Below, piece by piece: positions 45,256 through 53,131 of a stretch of DNA of 64,000 bases; within the stretch, counting starts at the first letter, position 1; each line of letters opens with the position of its first letter. The notes under the pieces are model-generated. The model ran no database searches. It was not told the origin of the DNA and was given only the letters and a program-made list of their open reading frames with translations. The translations under genes were made by a program, and so were the position numbers. The DNA is from Streptomyces sp. HmicA12 (GTDB lineage: Bacteria > Actinomycetota > Actinomycetes > Streptomycetales > Streptomycetaceae), in the NCBI RefSeq assembly GCF_000373565.1, contig NZ_KB891850.1, positions 310,001 through 374,000 of the forward strand. Direction: 5' to 3'.

Positions 45256-45594
45256 ATGAAGAAATCCGTGCTGACCCGCTACCGGATCATGGCCTATGTC
45301 ACCGGCGTGCTTCTGGTCCTCCTCTGCCTCGGCATGATCGCCAAGTACGTCTTCGACGTGGACGGCGCCGCGGACGCCACGCGCGTCATCGCCATCGCGC
45401 ACGGCTGGCTGTACGTGATCTACCTGGTCTTCGCCTTCGACCTGGGGTCCAAGGCGAAGTGGCCGGTCGGCAAGCAGCTGTGGGTGCTGATCGCGGGCAC
45501 GATCCCCACCGCCGCCTTCTTCGTCGAGCGCAAGATCTCCGCCGAGCTGGAGCCGAAGGTCGCCGACGACGGCACGAACCTCGCCAAGGCCTGA
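45256..45594 (+). CDS. DUF3817 membrane protein (copy 2)
   Basis: 112 aa, three helices: LTRYRIMAYVTGVLLVLLCLGMIAKYVF, IAIAHGWLYVIYLVFAFDL and LWVLIAGTIPTAAFFVERKI, the DUF3817 pattern ending in FFxERK as in copy 1 at 36510. Function unknown. The acyl-CoA dehydrogenase frame begins 1 nt past its stop. It lies between the MarR gene and the icmA region, as I recall for S. coelicolor. Confidence 0.87.
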   Translation: MKKSVLTRYRIMAYVTGVLLVLLCLGMIAKYVFDVDGAADATRVIAIAHGWLYVIYLVFAFDLGSKAKWPVGKQLWVLIAGTIPTAAFFVERKISAELEPKVADDGTNLAKA

Positions 45595-45595
45595 C

Positions 45596-46651
45596 CTGAG
45601 CACCGTCCGGCACCCGCTCGTCGACGCCGCGCGGCGGCTCGCCGACGACGTTCTCGCGCCCGCCGCCGAGACCCACGACCGCGAGGGCGTCACGCCCGGG
45701 GCGATCGCCGCGGTCAAGGCGTCGGGCGTCCTCGGCGTGCACGCTCCGGCCGCTTACGGGGGCGCCGGGGCCCCGGCCGCCGTCGGCCGGGAGATCGCCG
45801 AGATCCTCGCGGGCGCCTGCTGCTCCACCTTCTTCGTGCAGGCGCAGCACCACACGCCCGTACGTGACCTCGCCACCGGCGCGCAGGCCCCCCGTGAGCG
45901 GTGGCTGCGCGCCCTGGCCTCGGGGGAGTCCCTCGCCGGCATCGCCTTCTCGCACCTGCGGGCCTTCCCGGAGCTGCCGGTGCGGGCGACCGAACTGCCC
46001 GGCGGCGGCGTCCGCTTCGACGGGCGCGTGCCCTGGTACACGGGCTGGGGCCTCAACGACGTGTTCCTGCTGGGCGGCGCGACGCGGGACGGCCATGTCG
46101 TCTTCGCGGTCGCCGAGCCCCGCGAACAGCCCGGCCTGACGCCCACCGCCCCGCTCCACATGGCCGCCCTGACCGGGGCCCGCACGGTCGGCCTGGTCCT
46201 CGACGGCCTCGTCGTCCCGGCCGACGCCGTCGTCGTACGCCGGCCGTACGCGGAGTGGGCCGAGGCCGACCGGCCCAAGAACACCAACACCAACCCGGCC
46301 GTCTTCGGCGTCGCCCGCGCGGCCCTCGACCTGCTCGACGCGGCGGGCGACGGCGAGGCCGTGGAGACCGCGGGCGTGCTGCGCGCCCGCCTCGACGCGG
46401 TGCGCAAGGAGGCCTACGCGCTGGTCGACGAGGTGCCCGCGGCGCAGGAGCTCGACGCCCGGCTCGCCGCGAAGACCCGCGCGTACGACCTGATGAGGGC
46501 CGCCACGACGGCGGCGATCGCGGCCGGCGGCGGCCGCGCCTTCAGCCTTTCGGCGCCCGCGCAGCGACTCGCCCGCGAAGGGCTGTTCCTGGTCGTCCAG
46601 GGGCAGACGGCCGAGGTGCGCGGTGCGCATCTGGCGGCGCTGCGGGCCTGA
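45596..46651 (+). CDS. Acyl-CoA dehydrogenase-like protein with CTG start
   Basis: 351 aa if read from CTG 45596. No ATG, GTG or TTG occurs in frame between the start of homologous sequence (STVRHPLVDAARRLADDVLAPAAETHDREG) and GTG 45737, which would delete the N-terminal helical domain. AAGG lies 7 nt upstream of the CTG and the preceding stop is 1 nt away, favouring coupled initiation. The central beta-domain reads GGGVRFDGRVPWYTGWGLNDVF and the C-terminal helical domain carries FGVARAALDLLD. Shorter than typical enzymes (~380 aa); the catalytic Glu is not evident, so activity is uncertain. Confidence 0.75.
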   Translation: MSTVRHPLVDAARRLADDVLAPAAETHDREGVTPGAIAAVKASGVLGVHAPAAYGGAGAPAAVGREIAEILAGACCSTFFVQAQHHTPVRDLATGAQAPRERWLRALASGESLAGIAFSHLRAFPELPVRATELPGGGVRFDGRVPWYTGWGLNDVFLLGGATRDGHVVFAVAEPREQPGLTPTAPLHMAALTGARTVGLVLDGLVVPADAVVVRRPYAEWAEADRPKNTNTNPAVFGVARAALDLLDAAGDGEAVETAGVLRARLDAVRKEAYALVDEVPAAQELDARLAAKTRAYDLMRAATTAAIAAGGGRAFSLSAPAQRLAREGLFLVVQGQTAEVRGAHLAALRA

Positions 46652-46692
46652 GATCCCGTTCCTTCTTGTACCGATGGCCGCCAGCCATCGAC

Positions 46693-46716
46693 ATTTACTA
46701 GGACGTCCTAGTAAAT
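46693..46716. promoter_or_regulatory. Perfect 24-bp palindrome upstream of icmA
   Basis: ATTTACTAGGAC (46693-46704) joined directly to GTCCTAGTAAAT (46705-46716) with no mismatch and no spacer. It lies 17 bp before the icmA start (46734), where a bound dimer would block initiation. It is AT-rich in a GC-rich setting; TetR- or GntR-class operators have this form. Confidence 0.88.
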
Positions 46717-46733
46717 TCGAAGGCATGGGAAGC

Positions 46734-48434
46734 ATGGACGCTGATGCCGTTGCCGAGGGCCGCCGTCGCTGGCAGGCCCGTTTCGACGCCGCCCGCAAGC
46801 GGGACGCGGACTTCACCACGCTCTCGGGCGACCCGGTCGACCCGGTCTACGGGCCGCGGCCCGGGGACACGTACGACGGGTTCGAGCGGATCGGCTGGCC
46901 CGGTGAGTACCCGTTCACCCGCGGCCTGTACCCGACCGGCTACCGCGGCCGGACCTGGACCATCCGCCAGTTCGCGGGGTTCGGGAACGCGCAGCAGACC
47001 AACGAGCGCTACAAGATGATCCTCGCGGCGGGCGGCGGCGGCCTCTCCGTCGCCTTCGACATGCCCACGCTGATGGGGCGCGACTCCGACGACCCGCGCT
47101 CGCTCGGCGAGGTCGGGCACTGCGGGGTCGCCATCGACTCGGCCGCCGACATGGAGGTCCTCTTCCAGGACATCCCGCTGGGCGACGTCACCACGTCGAT
47201 GACGATCAGCGGGCCCGCCGTGCCCGTCTTCTGCATGTACCTGGTGGCGGCCGAGCGGCAGGGCGTGGACCCGGCAGTCCTCAACGGCACGCTCCAGACC
47301 GACATCTTCAAGGAGTACATCGCGCAGAAGGAGTGGCTCTTCCAGCCCGAGCCCCATCTGCGCCTGATCGGCGACCTGATGGAGCACTGCGCGCGGTCCA
47401 TCCCCGCGTACAAGCCGCTGTCGGTCTCCGGCTACCACATCCGCGAGGCGGGCTCCACGGCCGCGCAGGAGCTGGCGTACACGCTGGCCGACGGATTCGG
47501 TTACGTGGAGCTGGGATTGAGCCGCGGCCTGGACGTGGACGTCTTCGCGCCCGGCCTCTCCTTCTTCTTCGACGCGCACGTCGACTTCTTCGAGGAGATC
47601 GCCAAGTTCCGCGCGGCCCGGCGCATTTGGGCCCGCTGGATGCGGGACGTGTACGGGGCGTCGAGCGAGAAGGCGCAGTGGCTGCGCTTCCACACGCAGA
47701 CGGCCGGTGTCTCGCTCACCGCCCAGCAGCCGTACAACAACGTCGTCCGCACGGCGGTCGAGGCGCTGGCCGCGGTCCTCGGCGGCACCAACTCCCTGCA
47801 CACGAACGCGCTGGACGAGACCCTGGCGCTCCCGTCCGAGCAGGCCGCCGAGATCGCGCTGCGCACGCAGCAGGTGCTCATGGAGGAGACCGGCGTCGCC
47901 AACGTCGCGGACCCGCTGGGCGGTTCCTGGTACGTCGAGCAGCTGACCGACCGCATCGAGGCCGACGCGGAGAAGATCTTCGAGCAGATCAAGGAGCGCG
48001 GGCAGCGGGCGCACCCCGACGGGCAGCACCCGATCGGCCCGATCACGTCCGGGATCCTGCGCGGCATCGAGGACGGCTGGTTCACCGGCGAGATCGCCGA
48101 GTCGGCCTTCCAGTACCAGCAGTCGCTGGAGAAGGGCGACAAGCGGGTCGTCGGCGTGAACGCCCACCACGGCTCCGTCACCGGCGACCTGGAGATCCTG
48201 CGGGTCAGCCACGAGGTGGAGCGCGACCAGGTGCGGGACCTCGCCGGGCGCAAGGAGACCCGGGACGACACGGCGGTGCGGGCCGCTCTCGACACGATGC
48301 TCGCCGCCGCGCGGGACGGGTCGAACATGATCGGACCGATGCTCGACGCGGTCCGGGCGGAGGCGACGCTCGGGGAGATCTGCGGGGTGCTGCGGGACGA
48401 GTGGGGGGTGTACACGGAGCCTGCCGGGTTCTAG
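46734..48434 (+). CDS. icmA: Isobutyryl-CoA mutase large subunit IcmA
   Basis: 566 aa, equal to the described IcmA length. Adenosylcobalamin-dependent isomerisation of isobutyryl-CoA and n-butyryl-CoA, linking valine catabolism to polyketide precursors. The substrate-binding barrel runs TWTIRQFAGFGNAQQTNERYKMIL, GLSVAFDMPTLMGRDSDDP and SVSGYHIREAGSTAAQELAYTLADG. The C-terminal B12-binding domain (DxHxxG) is absent, so the small subunit IcmB must be encoded elsewhere. ATG 46734 gives the canonical MDADAVAEGRRRWQARFD; ATG 46725 would add MGS. MeaB, Mce and an adenosyltransferase are encoded in the same window. Confidence 0.95.
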   Translation: MDADAVAEGRRRWQARFDAARKRDADFTTLSGDPVDPVYGPRPGDTYDGFERIGWPGEYPFTRGLYPTGYRGRTWTIRQFAGFGNAQQTNERYKMILAAGGGGLSVAFDMPTLMGRDSDDPRSLGEVGHCGVAIDSAADMEVLFQDIPLGDVTTSMTISGPAVPVFCMYLVAAERQGVDPAVLNGTLQTDIFKEYIAQKEWLFQPEPHLRLIGDLMEHCARSIPAYKPLSVSGYHIREAGSTAAQELAYTLADGFGYVELGLSRGLDVDVFAPGLSFFFDAHVDFFEEIAKFRAARRIWARWMRDVYGASSEKAQWLRFHTQTAGVSLTAQQPYNNVVRTAVEALAAVLGGTNSLHTNALDETLALPSEQAAEIALRTQQVLMEETGVANVADPLGGSWYVEQLTDRIEADAEKIFEQIKERGQRAHPDGQHPIGPITSGILRGIEDGWFTGEIAESAFQYQQSLEKGDKRVVGVNAHHGSVTGDLEILRVSHEVERDQVRDLAGRKETRDDTAVRAALDTMLAAARDGSNMIGPMLDAVRAEATLGEICGVLRDEWGVYTEPAGF

Positions 48435-48479
48435 GGGGCGCGTGGTCGTCTGCGGGTGCGTGGGGGCTGGTCGCAGCGG

Positions 48480-49874
48480 CTACGCGTCCGGACCGGTCAC
48501 GGCGAAGACGAGCCGGAACAGCGCCCCGCCCCCCGGAGCCCGCTCGGCGGAGAGTCGCGCGCCGTGCGCCTCGGCGATCTGGCGGGCCATCGCCAGGCCC
48601 AGCCCCGAACCGGGCAGCGCCCGTGACGCCTCCGCGCGGTAGAAGCGGTCGAAGACGTGGGGGAGGTCCTCGGGGGCGATGCCCGGGCCGTGGTCCCGTA
48701 CCGTCAACTCGCCGACCAGCAAGGTGATCTCGACCGTTGAACCCGGTGGGCTGAACTTCGCCGCGTTGCCGAGCAGGTTCGCCAGGAGGCGGGAGAGGCG
48801 GGACGGGACTCCGGGGAGGGTTGTCGAGGTTGCCTCGGGGGTGACCGTCAGGGTGAAGGGAACGCCGGGCCAGTGTGCCCGCGCCGTCTCCACCGCGTGC
48901 GCGACGAGCGGCGCGAGCGGCACCTCCTCGACGAGCGGGGTCGGCTCCTCGTCGCGGGCCAGCTCGATCAAGTCGTTGACCAGGGACGTGACTTCGTGGA
49001 TCTGGCGGCCGAGCGCGGTGGACGCACGGTCCCGCTGAGCCGGTGTCAGGCGGTCCGCGCGGGCCAGGAGTTCGGCGTTGGTGCGGAGCGCGGTCAGCGG
49101 GGTGCGCAGTTCGTGGGAGGCGTCGGCGACGAGGCGTCGGCGGGCCGCCACCGAGTCCTCCAGTTCGGCCAGCATCGTGTTGAACGAGGCCGCCAGGCGC
49201 GTGACTTCGTCCCTGCGGCCCGATGGCAGGTCGATCCGGGTACGGGCGTCGCGGGTCGCCGCGATCCGCTCCGCCGTCGCCGTCAGCCGGGCCACGGGGG
49301 CCAGGCCGCGCCGCGCCATCCAGTTGCCGCCGAGCGCCGCGAGCGCGACGCCCGCCACGCTGATCGCCGCGAACAGCCAGGTCGCCTGCCGCACCCCTTT
49401 CGCCGTCGTGTCCGAGCGCAGCGCCACCTGGAGCGCCTTGTCCTCGCCGGCCGTGTACGGGGTGGTCAGCATCCGAACCGGATGCCCGTGCAGCGTGAGA
49501 TCCGTGTAATAGGGCGCGTGCGTGCCCGCCGCCACCTCGCGGGCCGTGTCGGAGACGGGCAGCAGGTAGGCGCCGGACGGGTCGTCCGCCGCGTCCGCCG
49601 GGACCAGCTGGGCGCAGGCCGGGGCGGCCAGATAGCGGCACTCGCCGGACAGCACCCCGGGCGGCTCACCCCGGTTCTGCTGGGTGGCCAGGGTCGCCGC
49701 CTGGGTGAGCTGCAGATCGAGCTGGTGGCCGAGCTCGTAGCGGATGACGGCGTACGCGGCCGTGCACACGCCCACCGTGATGAGCGCGACCGTGGCGCAG
49801 GCCAGCAGCGCGAGGCGGGTGCGCAGCGGCAGGTGGGCCGGACCCGTGGCCGGGCGACCGGCCGGGCGGGTCAC
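48480..49874 (-). CDS. Sensor histidine kinase (MurG-linked system)
   Basis: 464 aa from GTG 49874, overlapping the response-regulator stop by 4 nt. TM1 is ~22-44, the extracytoplasmic domain ~45-170 contains two Cys (GECRYLAAPACAQL), TM2 is ~180-200, then HAMP, HisKA (LVADASHELRTPL) and HATPase (NLLGNAAKFSPPG, DHGPGIAPEDLP, GSGLGLAMARQI). The regulator is transcribed divergently from a murG paralogue, which suggests sensing of envelope stress or wall-active compounds; the ligand is unknown. Confidence 0.92.
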   Translation of the reverse strand: MTRPAGRPATGPAHLPLRTRLALLACATVALITVGVCTAAYAVIRYELGHQLDLQLTQAATLATQQNRGEPPGVLSGECRYLAAPACAQLVPADAADDPSGAYLLPVSDTAREVAAGTHAPYYTDLTLHGHPVRMLTTPYTAGEDKALQVALRSDTTAKGVRQATWLFAAISVAGVALAALGGNWMARRGLAPVARLTATAERIAATRDARTRIDLPSGRRDEVTRLAASFNTMLAELEDSVAARRRLVADASHELRTPLTALRTNAELLARADRLTPAQRDRASTALGRQIHEVTSLVNDLIELARDEEPTPLVEEVPLAPLVAHAVETARAHWPGVPFTLTVTPEATSTTLPGVPSRLSRLLANLLGNAAKFSPPGSTVEITLLVGELTVRDHGPGIAPEDLPHVFDRFYRAEASRALPGSGLGLAMARQIAEAHGARLSAERAPGGGALFRLVFAVTGPDA

Positions 49875-50575
49875 GGCGTGCCCAGCCGGTAGCCGACGCC
49901 GTGGACCGTGTGCAGGAGGCGGGACTCTCCGGCCGTCTCCAGCTTGCGCCGCAGATAACCCACGTACACGGCCAGCGAGTTGGAGTCGGGGCCGAAGTCC
50001 CGCCCCCACACCGCCTCCTGCACGACCTCGCGCGGCAGCACCTGCCCGGCATTGCGCACCAGGACCTCCAGGAGGGCGAACTCGGTGCGGCTGAAGTCGA
50101 TGGTCCGCCCGCCGCGCCGACCCGTCCGGGTCGCCGGGTCCAGGACCAGGTCACCGTAGGAGAGAGGGTCGTCCGGCTCCGGTTCGGGAGCGGCCCGGCG
50201 CAGCAACGCCCGCACCCGCGCGGTCAGTTCGTCGAGCGCGAACGGCTTGACCAGATAGTCGTCGGCGCCCGCGTCCAGCCCGTCCACCCGCTCACTCACC
50301 GAGTCGAGCGCGGTGAGGACGAGCACCGGGGTGCGGTCCCCTATGGCGCGCATCCGGCGGCACACCGCGAGCCCGTCGAGGACCGGCATCATCACGTCGA
50401 GGACGACCGCGTCCGGCTCGGAGCGGGCCAGCGCGGACAGCGCCCGCTGCCCGTCGGCCACGGCCGTGACCCGGTAGCCCTCCACGGTCAGCGCGTCCTC
50501 GACGGCCGAACGGACCTCCGGGTCGTCGTCCACGACCAGGATCCGGGCCGGCGCGGGTGTGTTCCCTGTCGTCAT
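49871..50575 (-). CDS. OmpR-family response regulator (MurG-linked system)
   Basis: 234 aa. Receiver: VVDDDPEVRSAVEDAL, phosphoacceptor in DAVVLDVMMPVLDG, VLTALDS and DDYLVKPFAL. Winged helix: SRTEFALLEVLVRNAGQVL, SNSLAVYVGYLRRKLE and LHTVHGVGYRLGTP. ATG 50575 is 64 bp from the divergent murG-like start. TAAGAG direct repeats with 11-bp spacing lie in that gap. It likely controls both its own operon and the MurG-like/SDR operon. Confidence 0.93.
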   Translation of the reverse strand: MTTGNTPAPARILVVDDDPEVRSAVEDALTVEGYRVTAVADGQRALSALARSEPDAVVLDVMMPVLDGLAVCRRMRAIGDRTPVLVLTALDSVSERVDGLDAGADDYLVKPFALDELTARVRALLRRAAPEPEPDDPLSYGDLVLDPATRTGRRGGRTIDFSRTEFALLEVLVRNAGQVLPREVVQEAVWGRDFGPDSNSLAVYVGYLRRKLETAGESRLLHTVHGVGYRLGTP

Positions 50576-50597
50576 GGAACAAAGGTGTCAAAAGCGG

Positions 50598-50614
50598 CTC
50601 TTAAAACCCTCTTA
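50598..50614. promoter_or_regulatory. 11-bp-spaced direct repeats, predicted response-regulator site
   Basis: CTCTTA at 50598-50603 and 50609-50614 (TAAGAG on the minus strand), exactly 11 bp apart. They lie in the 64-bp divergent gap between the response-regulator and murG-like genes. Helical-turn spacing fits OmpR-family binding. Confidence 0.7.
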
Positions 50615-50639
50615 GACCGCTCCGTGACGCTCGACCGTC

Positions 50640-51773
50640 ATGCGAACACCTCTCTCCGTCGTCATCGGCGCGGGCGGCACCGGGGGCCACATCTACCCGG
50701 GGCTCGCCCTCGCGGACGCGCTGCGCCGGGCCGCCCCGGACGCCGCGATCTCGTTCGTCGGCACGGAACGCGGCCTGGAGACCCGGCTCATCCCGGACGC
50801 CGGGTACCGGCTGCACACCGTCGACATGATCCCCTTCGACCCGGCGCTCGGCGCCCGCCGCTACCTGCTGCCCGCGGCCCTGCTGAAGTCCGGCGCCCAG
50901 TGCCGGGCCGTCCTGCGCGAGCAGCGCGCCCAGGTCGCCGTCGGCATGGGCGGCTACCCGAGCGCGCCGGTGATCGTCGGCGCCCGCATGTCCGGCCTGC
51001 CCAGCCTCATCCACGAGTCCAACGCGGTCCCGGGCCGCGCCAACCGCTTCGCCGCCCGCCTCACCCCGCACATCGCCGTCGCCTTCGACCGCAGCAGAGC
51101 CCATCTGCCGGGCGGCACAAGGGCGTTGACCACCGGCATGCCGATCGCCGCGTCCCTCGCCGGCCTCGACCGGGCCGCGCTGCGGACCACCGCGCGCCGG
51201 GAACTCGGCGTCCCGGACGGCGCCCGGCTCGTCCTCGTCAACGGCGGCAGCCTGGGCGCGGCGCGTCTGACGGAGGCGTCGGTGGGCCTCGCCGAGCGGT
51301 GGCGCGGACGCGACGACGTACACCTCCTGATCAAGACAGGACCGGCCGCCCTGGAGGAGACGCGCCGCCGCCTGCTCGGCACCTCCGCCGTCGCCGTCCC
51401 CTACCTCGACCGCATGGACCTCGCCTACGCCGCCGCCGACCTCGTCGTGTGCCGGGCGGGCTCGGCGACCGTCGCCGAACTCGCCACGACCCGCGTCCCC
51501 GCCGTCCTCGTCCCGTACCCGCACGCGCCCGGCGACCACCAGACCCACAACGCGCGGGTCCTCTCCGACGCCGGGGCGGGCCTCCTGCTCCCGGACGGAC
51601 AGGCCACCCCCGAAGCCCTCGCGGCGCTCGTCGAGCCGCTGCTCGCCGACCCCGCGCGCCTCGCCGCCATGTCGGCGGCCGCGCCCGCCGGGCCGCACGC
51701 CAGGGCGGCCGACCTCCTGGCGGACCACGTCATCGAACTCGCAGCACAGCAAAGGGAGTTGCAGTACACATGA
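50640..51773 (+). CDS. MurG-like UDP-GlcNAc glycosyltransferase (paralogue)
   Basis: 377 aa GT28 protein with the full MurG signature set: GAGGTGGHIYPGLALADAL (~10-28), GMGGYPSAP, HESNAVPGRANR, VNGGSLGAARL, CRAGSATVAELA and PYPHAPGDHQTHNA. MurG adds GlcNAc to lipid I on the inner membrane face. The housekeeping murG is expected in the dcw cluster, so this copy, paired with an SDR sugar enzyme and divergent from a two-component system, is probably an inducible or alternative-substrate version. The stop overlaps the next start (ATGA). Confidence 0.9.
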   Translation: MRTPLSVVIGAGGTGGHIYPGLALADALRRAAPDAAISFVGTERGLETRLIPDAGYRLHTVDMIPFDPALGARRYLLPAALLKSGAQCRAVLREQRAQVAVGMGGYPSAPVIVGARMSGLPSLIHESNAVPGRANRFAARLTPHIAVAFDRSRAHLPGGTRALTTGMPIAASLAGLDRAALRTTARRELGVPDGARLVLVNGGSLGAARLTEASVGLAERWRGRDDVHLLIKTGPAALEETRRRLLGTSAVAVPYLDRMDLAYAAADLVVCRAGSATVAELATTRVPAVLVPYPHAPGDHQTHNARVLSDAGAGLLLPDGQATPEALAALVEPLLADPARLAAMSAAAPAGPHARAADLLADHVIELAAQQRELQYT

Positions 51774-52765
51774 ACACCACCCCCTGGGCCGGACGCACCG
51801 TCCTCGTCACCGGAGCCGAGGGCTTCATCGGCTCGACGCTGGTGGACCTCCTCCTGGAGCGGGGCGCGCACGTCCGCGCCTTCGTCCACTACAAGCCGTA
51901 CGCCGAGAAGGGGCACCTGTCGCACCTGCTCGACGACCCCCGCGTCGAGATGCTCGCGGGCGACGTCCGCGACCCGGGCCGCGTGTCCGAGGCCGTCGCG
52001 GGCTGCGACACCGTGTTCCACCTGGCCGCGCTGATCGGCATCCCGTACTCGTACGACTCGCCCGGCGCGTACGTCCAGACGAACGTGGTCGGCACCGAGA
52101 ACATCGCGGAGGCCTGCCGCCGGCACTCCGTGCGCCGGCTCGTCCACACCTCCACGAGCGAGGTCTACGGCACCGCGCTGACGGCCCCGATCGCCGAGGA
52201 CCACCCTCTTCAGCCGCAATCCCCCTACTCCGCGTCGAAGATCGGCGCGGACATGATGGCGCTGTCGCACTGGCACGCGTTCGAGCTGCCGGTGACGGTG
52301 GTCCGCCCCTTCAACACGTACGGGCCCCGGCAGTCCGCGCGGGCCGTGATCCCGGCGATCCTGGCCCAACTGCACTCCGGCGCGCGGGAGATCAGGCTCG
52401 GGTCGCTCACCCCGACCCGCGACTTCACGTACGTCACGGACACCGCGCGCGGGTTCCTCGCGGTCGCCGAGTGCGAGCGGGCGCTGGGGCAGGTGGTCAA
52501 CCTCGGTACCGGGCGGGAGATCTCGATCGGGGACCTCGCGCAGGCGCTGATCGTGGCGTCGGGCCGCGACGCCCGCGTCGTCTCCGACCCGGCGCGGCTC
52601 CGTCCGTCGGGGAGCGAGGTCCATCGCCTGCTGTCGGACAATCGCCGGGCGCGGGAGTGGGCCGGCTGGGAGCCCGAGGTCTCCCTCACGGAGGGCCTGA
52701 AGCACACGTCGGCCTGGGTCGCCGCCAACCTCAGCCTCTTCGCCCCGGGCCGCTACCAGGTCTGA
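51770..52765 (+). CDS. Extended SDR nucleotide-sugar dehydratase/epimerase
   Basis: 331 aa. Rossmann GAEGFIGS (15-22), catalytic TSTSEVYG (~127-134), Tyr153/Lys157 in PYSASKIGA, substrate region PFNTYGPRQSARAVIPAIL and VNLGTGREISIGDLAQ. The opening VLVTGAEGFIGSTLVDLLLERGAHVRAF recalls the LegB-like UDP-HexNAc 4,6-dehydratase subgroup, but exact chemistry is not decidable from sequence. It is translationally coupled to the MurG-like gene, so it may make or modify the sugar nucleotide that enzyme uses. Interspersed repeats follow its stop. Confidence 0.88.
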   Translation: MNTTPWAGRTVLVTGAEGFIGSTLVDLLLERGAHVRAFVHYKPYAEKGHLSHLLDDPRVEMLAGDVRDPGRVSEAVAGCDTVFHLAALIGIPYSYDSPGAYVQTNVVGTENIAEACRRHSVRRLVHTSTSEVYGTALTAPIAEDHPLQPQSPYSASKIGADMMALSHWHAFELPVTVVRPFNTYGPRQSARAVIPAILAQLHSGAREIRLGSLTPTRDFTYVTDTARGFLAVAECERALGQVVNLGTGREISIGDLAQALIVASGRDARVVSDPARLRPSGSEVHRLLSDNRRAREWAGWEPEVSLTEGLKHTSAWVAANLSLFAPGRYQV

Positions 52766-53131
52766 TCTCCGCCCGCGGGCGCGTGGGGGGCGTCTCGCGC
52801 CCCGCGGCGGAGCCGCTGATCGATACAGCCCCGCGCCCCTGTCCGCCTGAGCGTCTGCCGGGAGGCGATCGTTCGCGACTGCGGGTGGTGGTGGGTTGCT
52901 CGCGCAGTTCCCCGCGCCCCTGGAAGCGAGCTCCGCTCGCCCCAGGGGAAGCGCGCGCAGCGCATGCTTCGGGGGCGCGGGGCTGTGTCGGTCGGCGGCT
53001 GCGCCGCGGAGCGCGAGATGTCCCATCGGCCGTCAGCCGACGCCGAAGCCGGCCTTACAGGAGCGCGGGGAACTGCGCGACCAGCCACGACGCAACCCGC
53101 GCCCGGCGACGAGCCGCCCCGTACCGAGCTC
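52766..53131. repeat. Gene-free gap filled with interspersed repeats
   Basis: A 366-bp gap between the convergent SDR and TetR genes. It holds a family 2 unit (52804-52835), the family 1 left arm GCGCAGTTCCCCGCGCCCCT (52902-52921), an inverted family 2 remnant (CGGGGCTGTGTCGG then GCGGCTGCGCCGC, ~52977-53010), and a family 1 right arm GCGCGGGGAACTGCGCG (53063-53079). No coding signal is seen. Confidence 0.85.
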
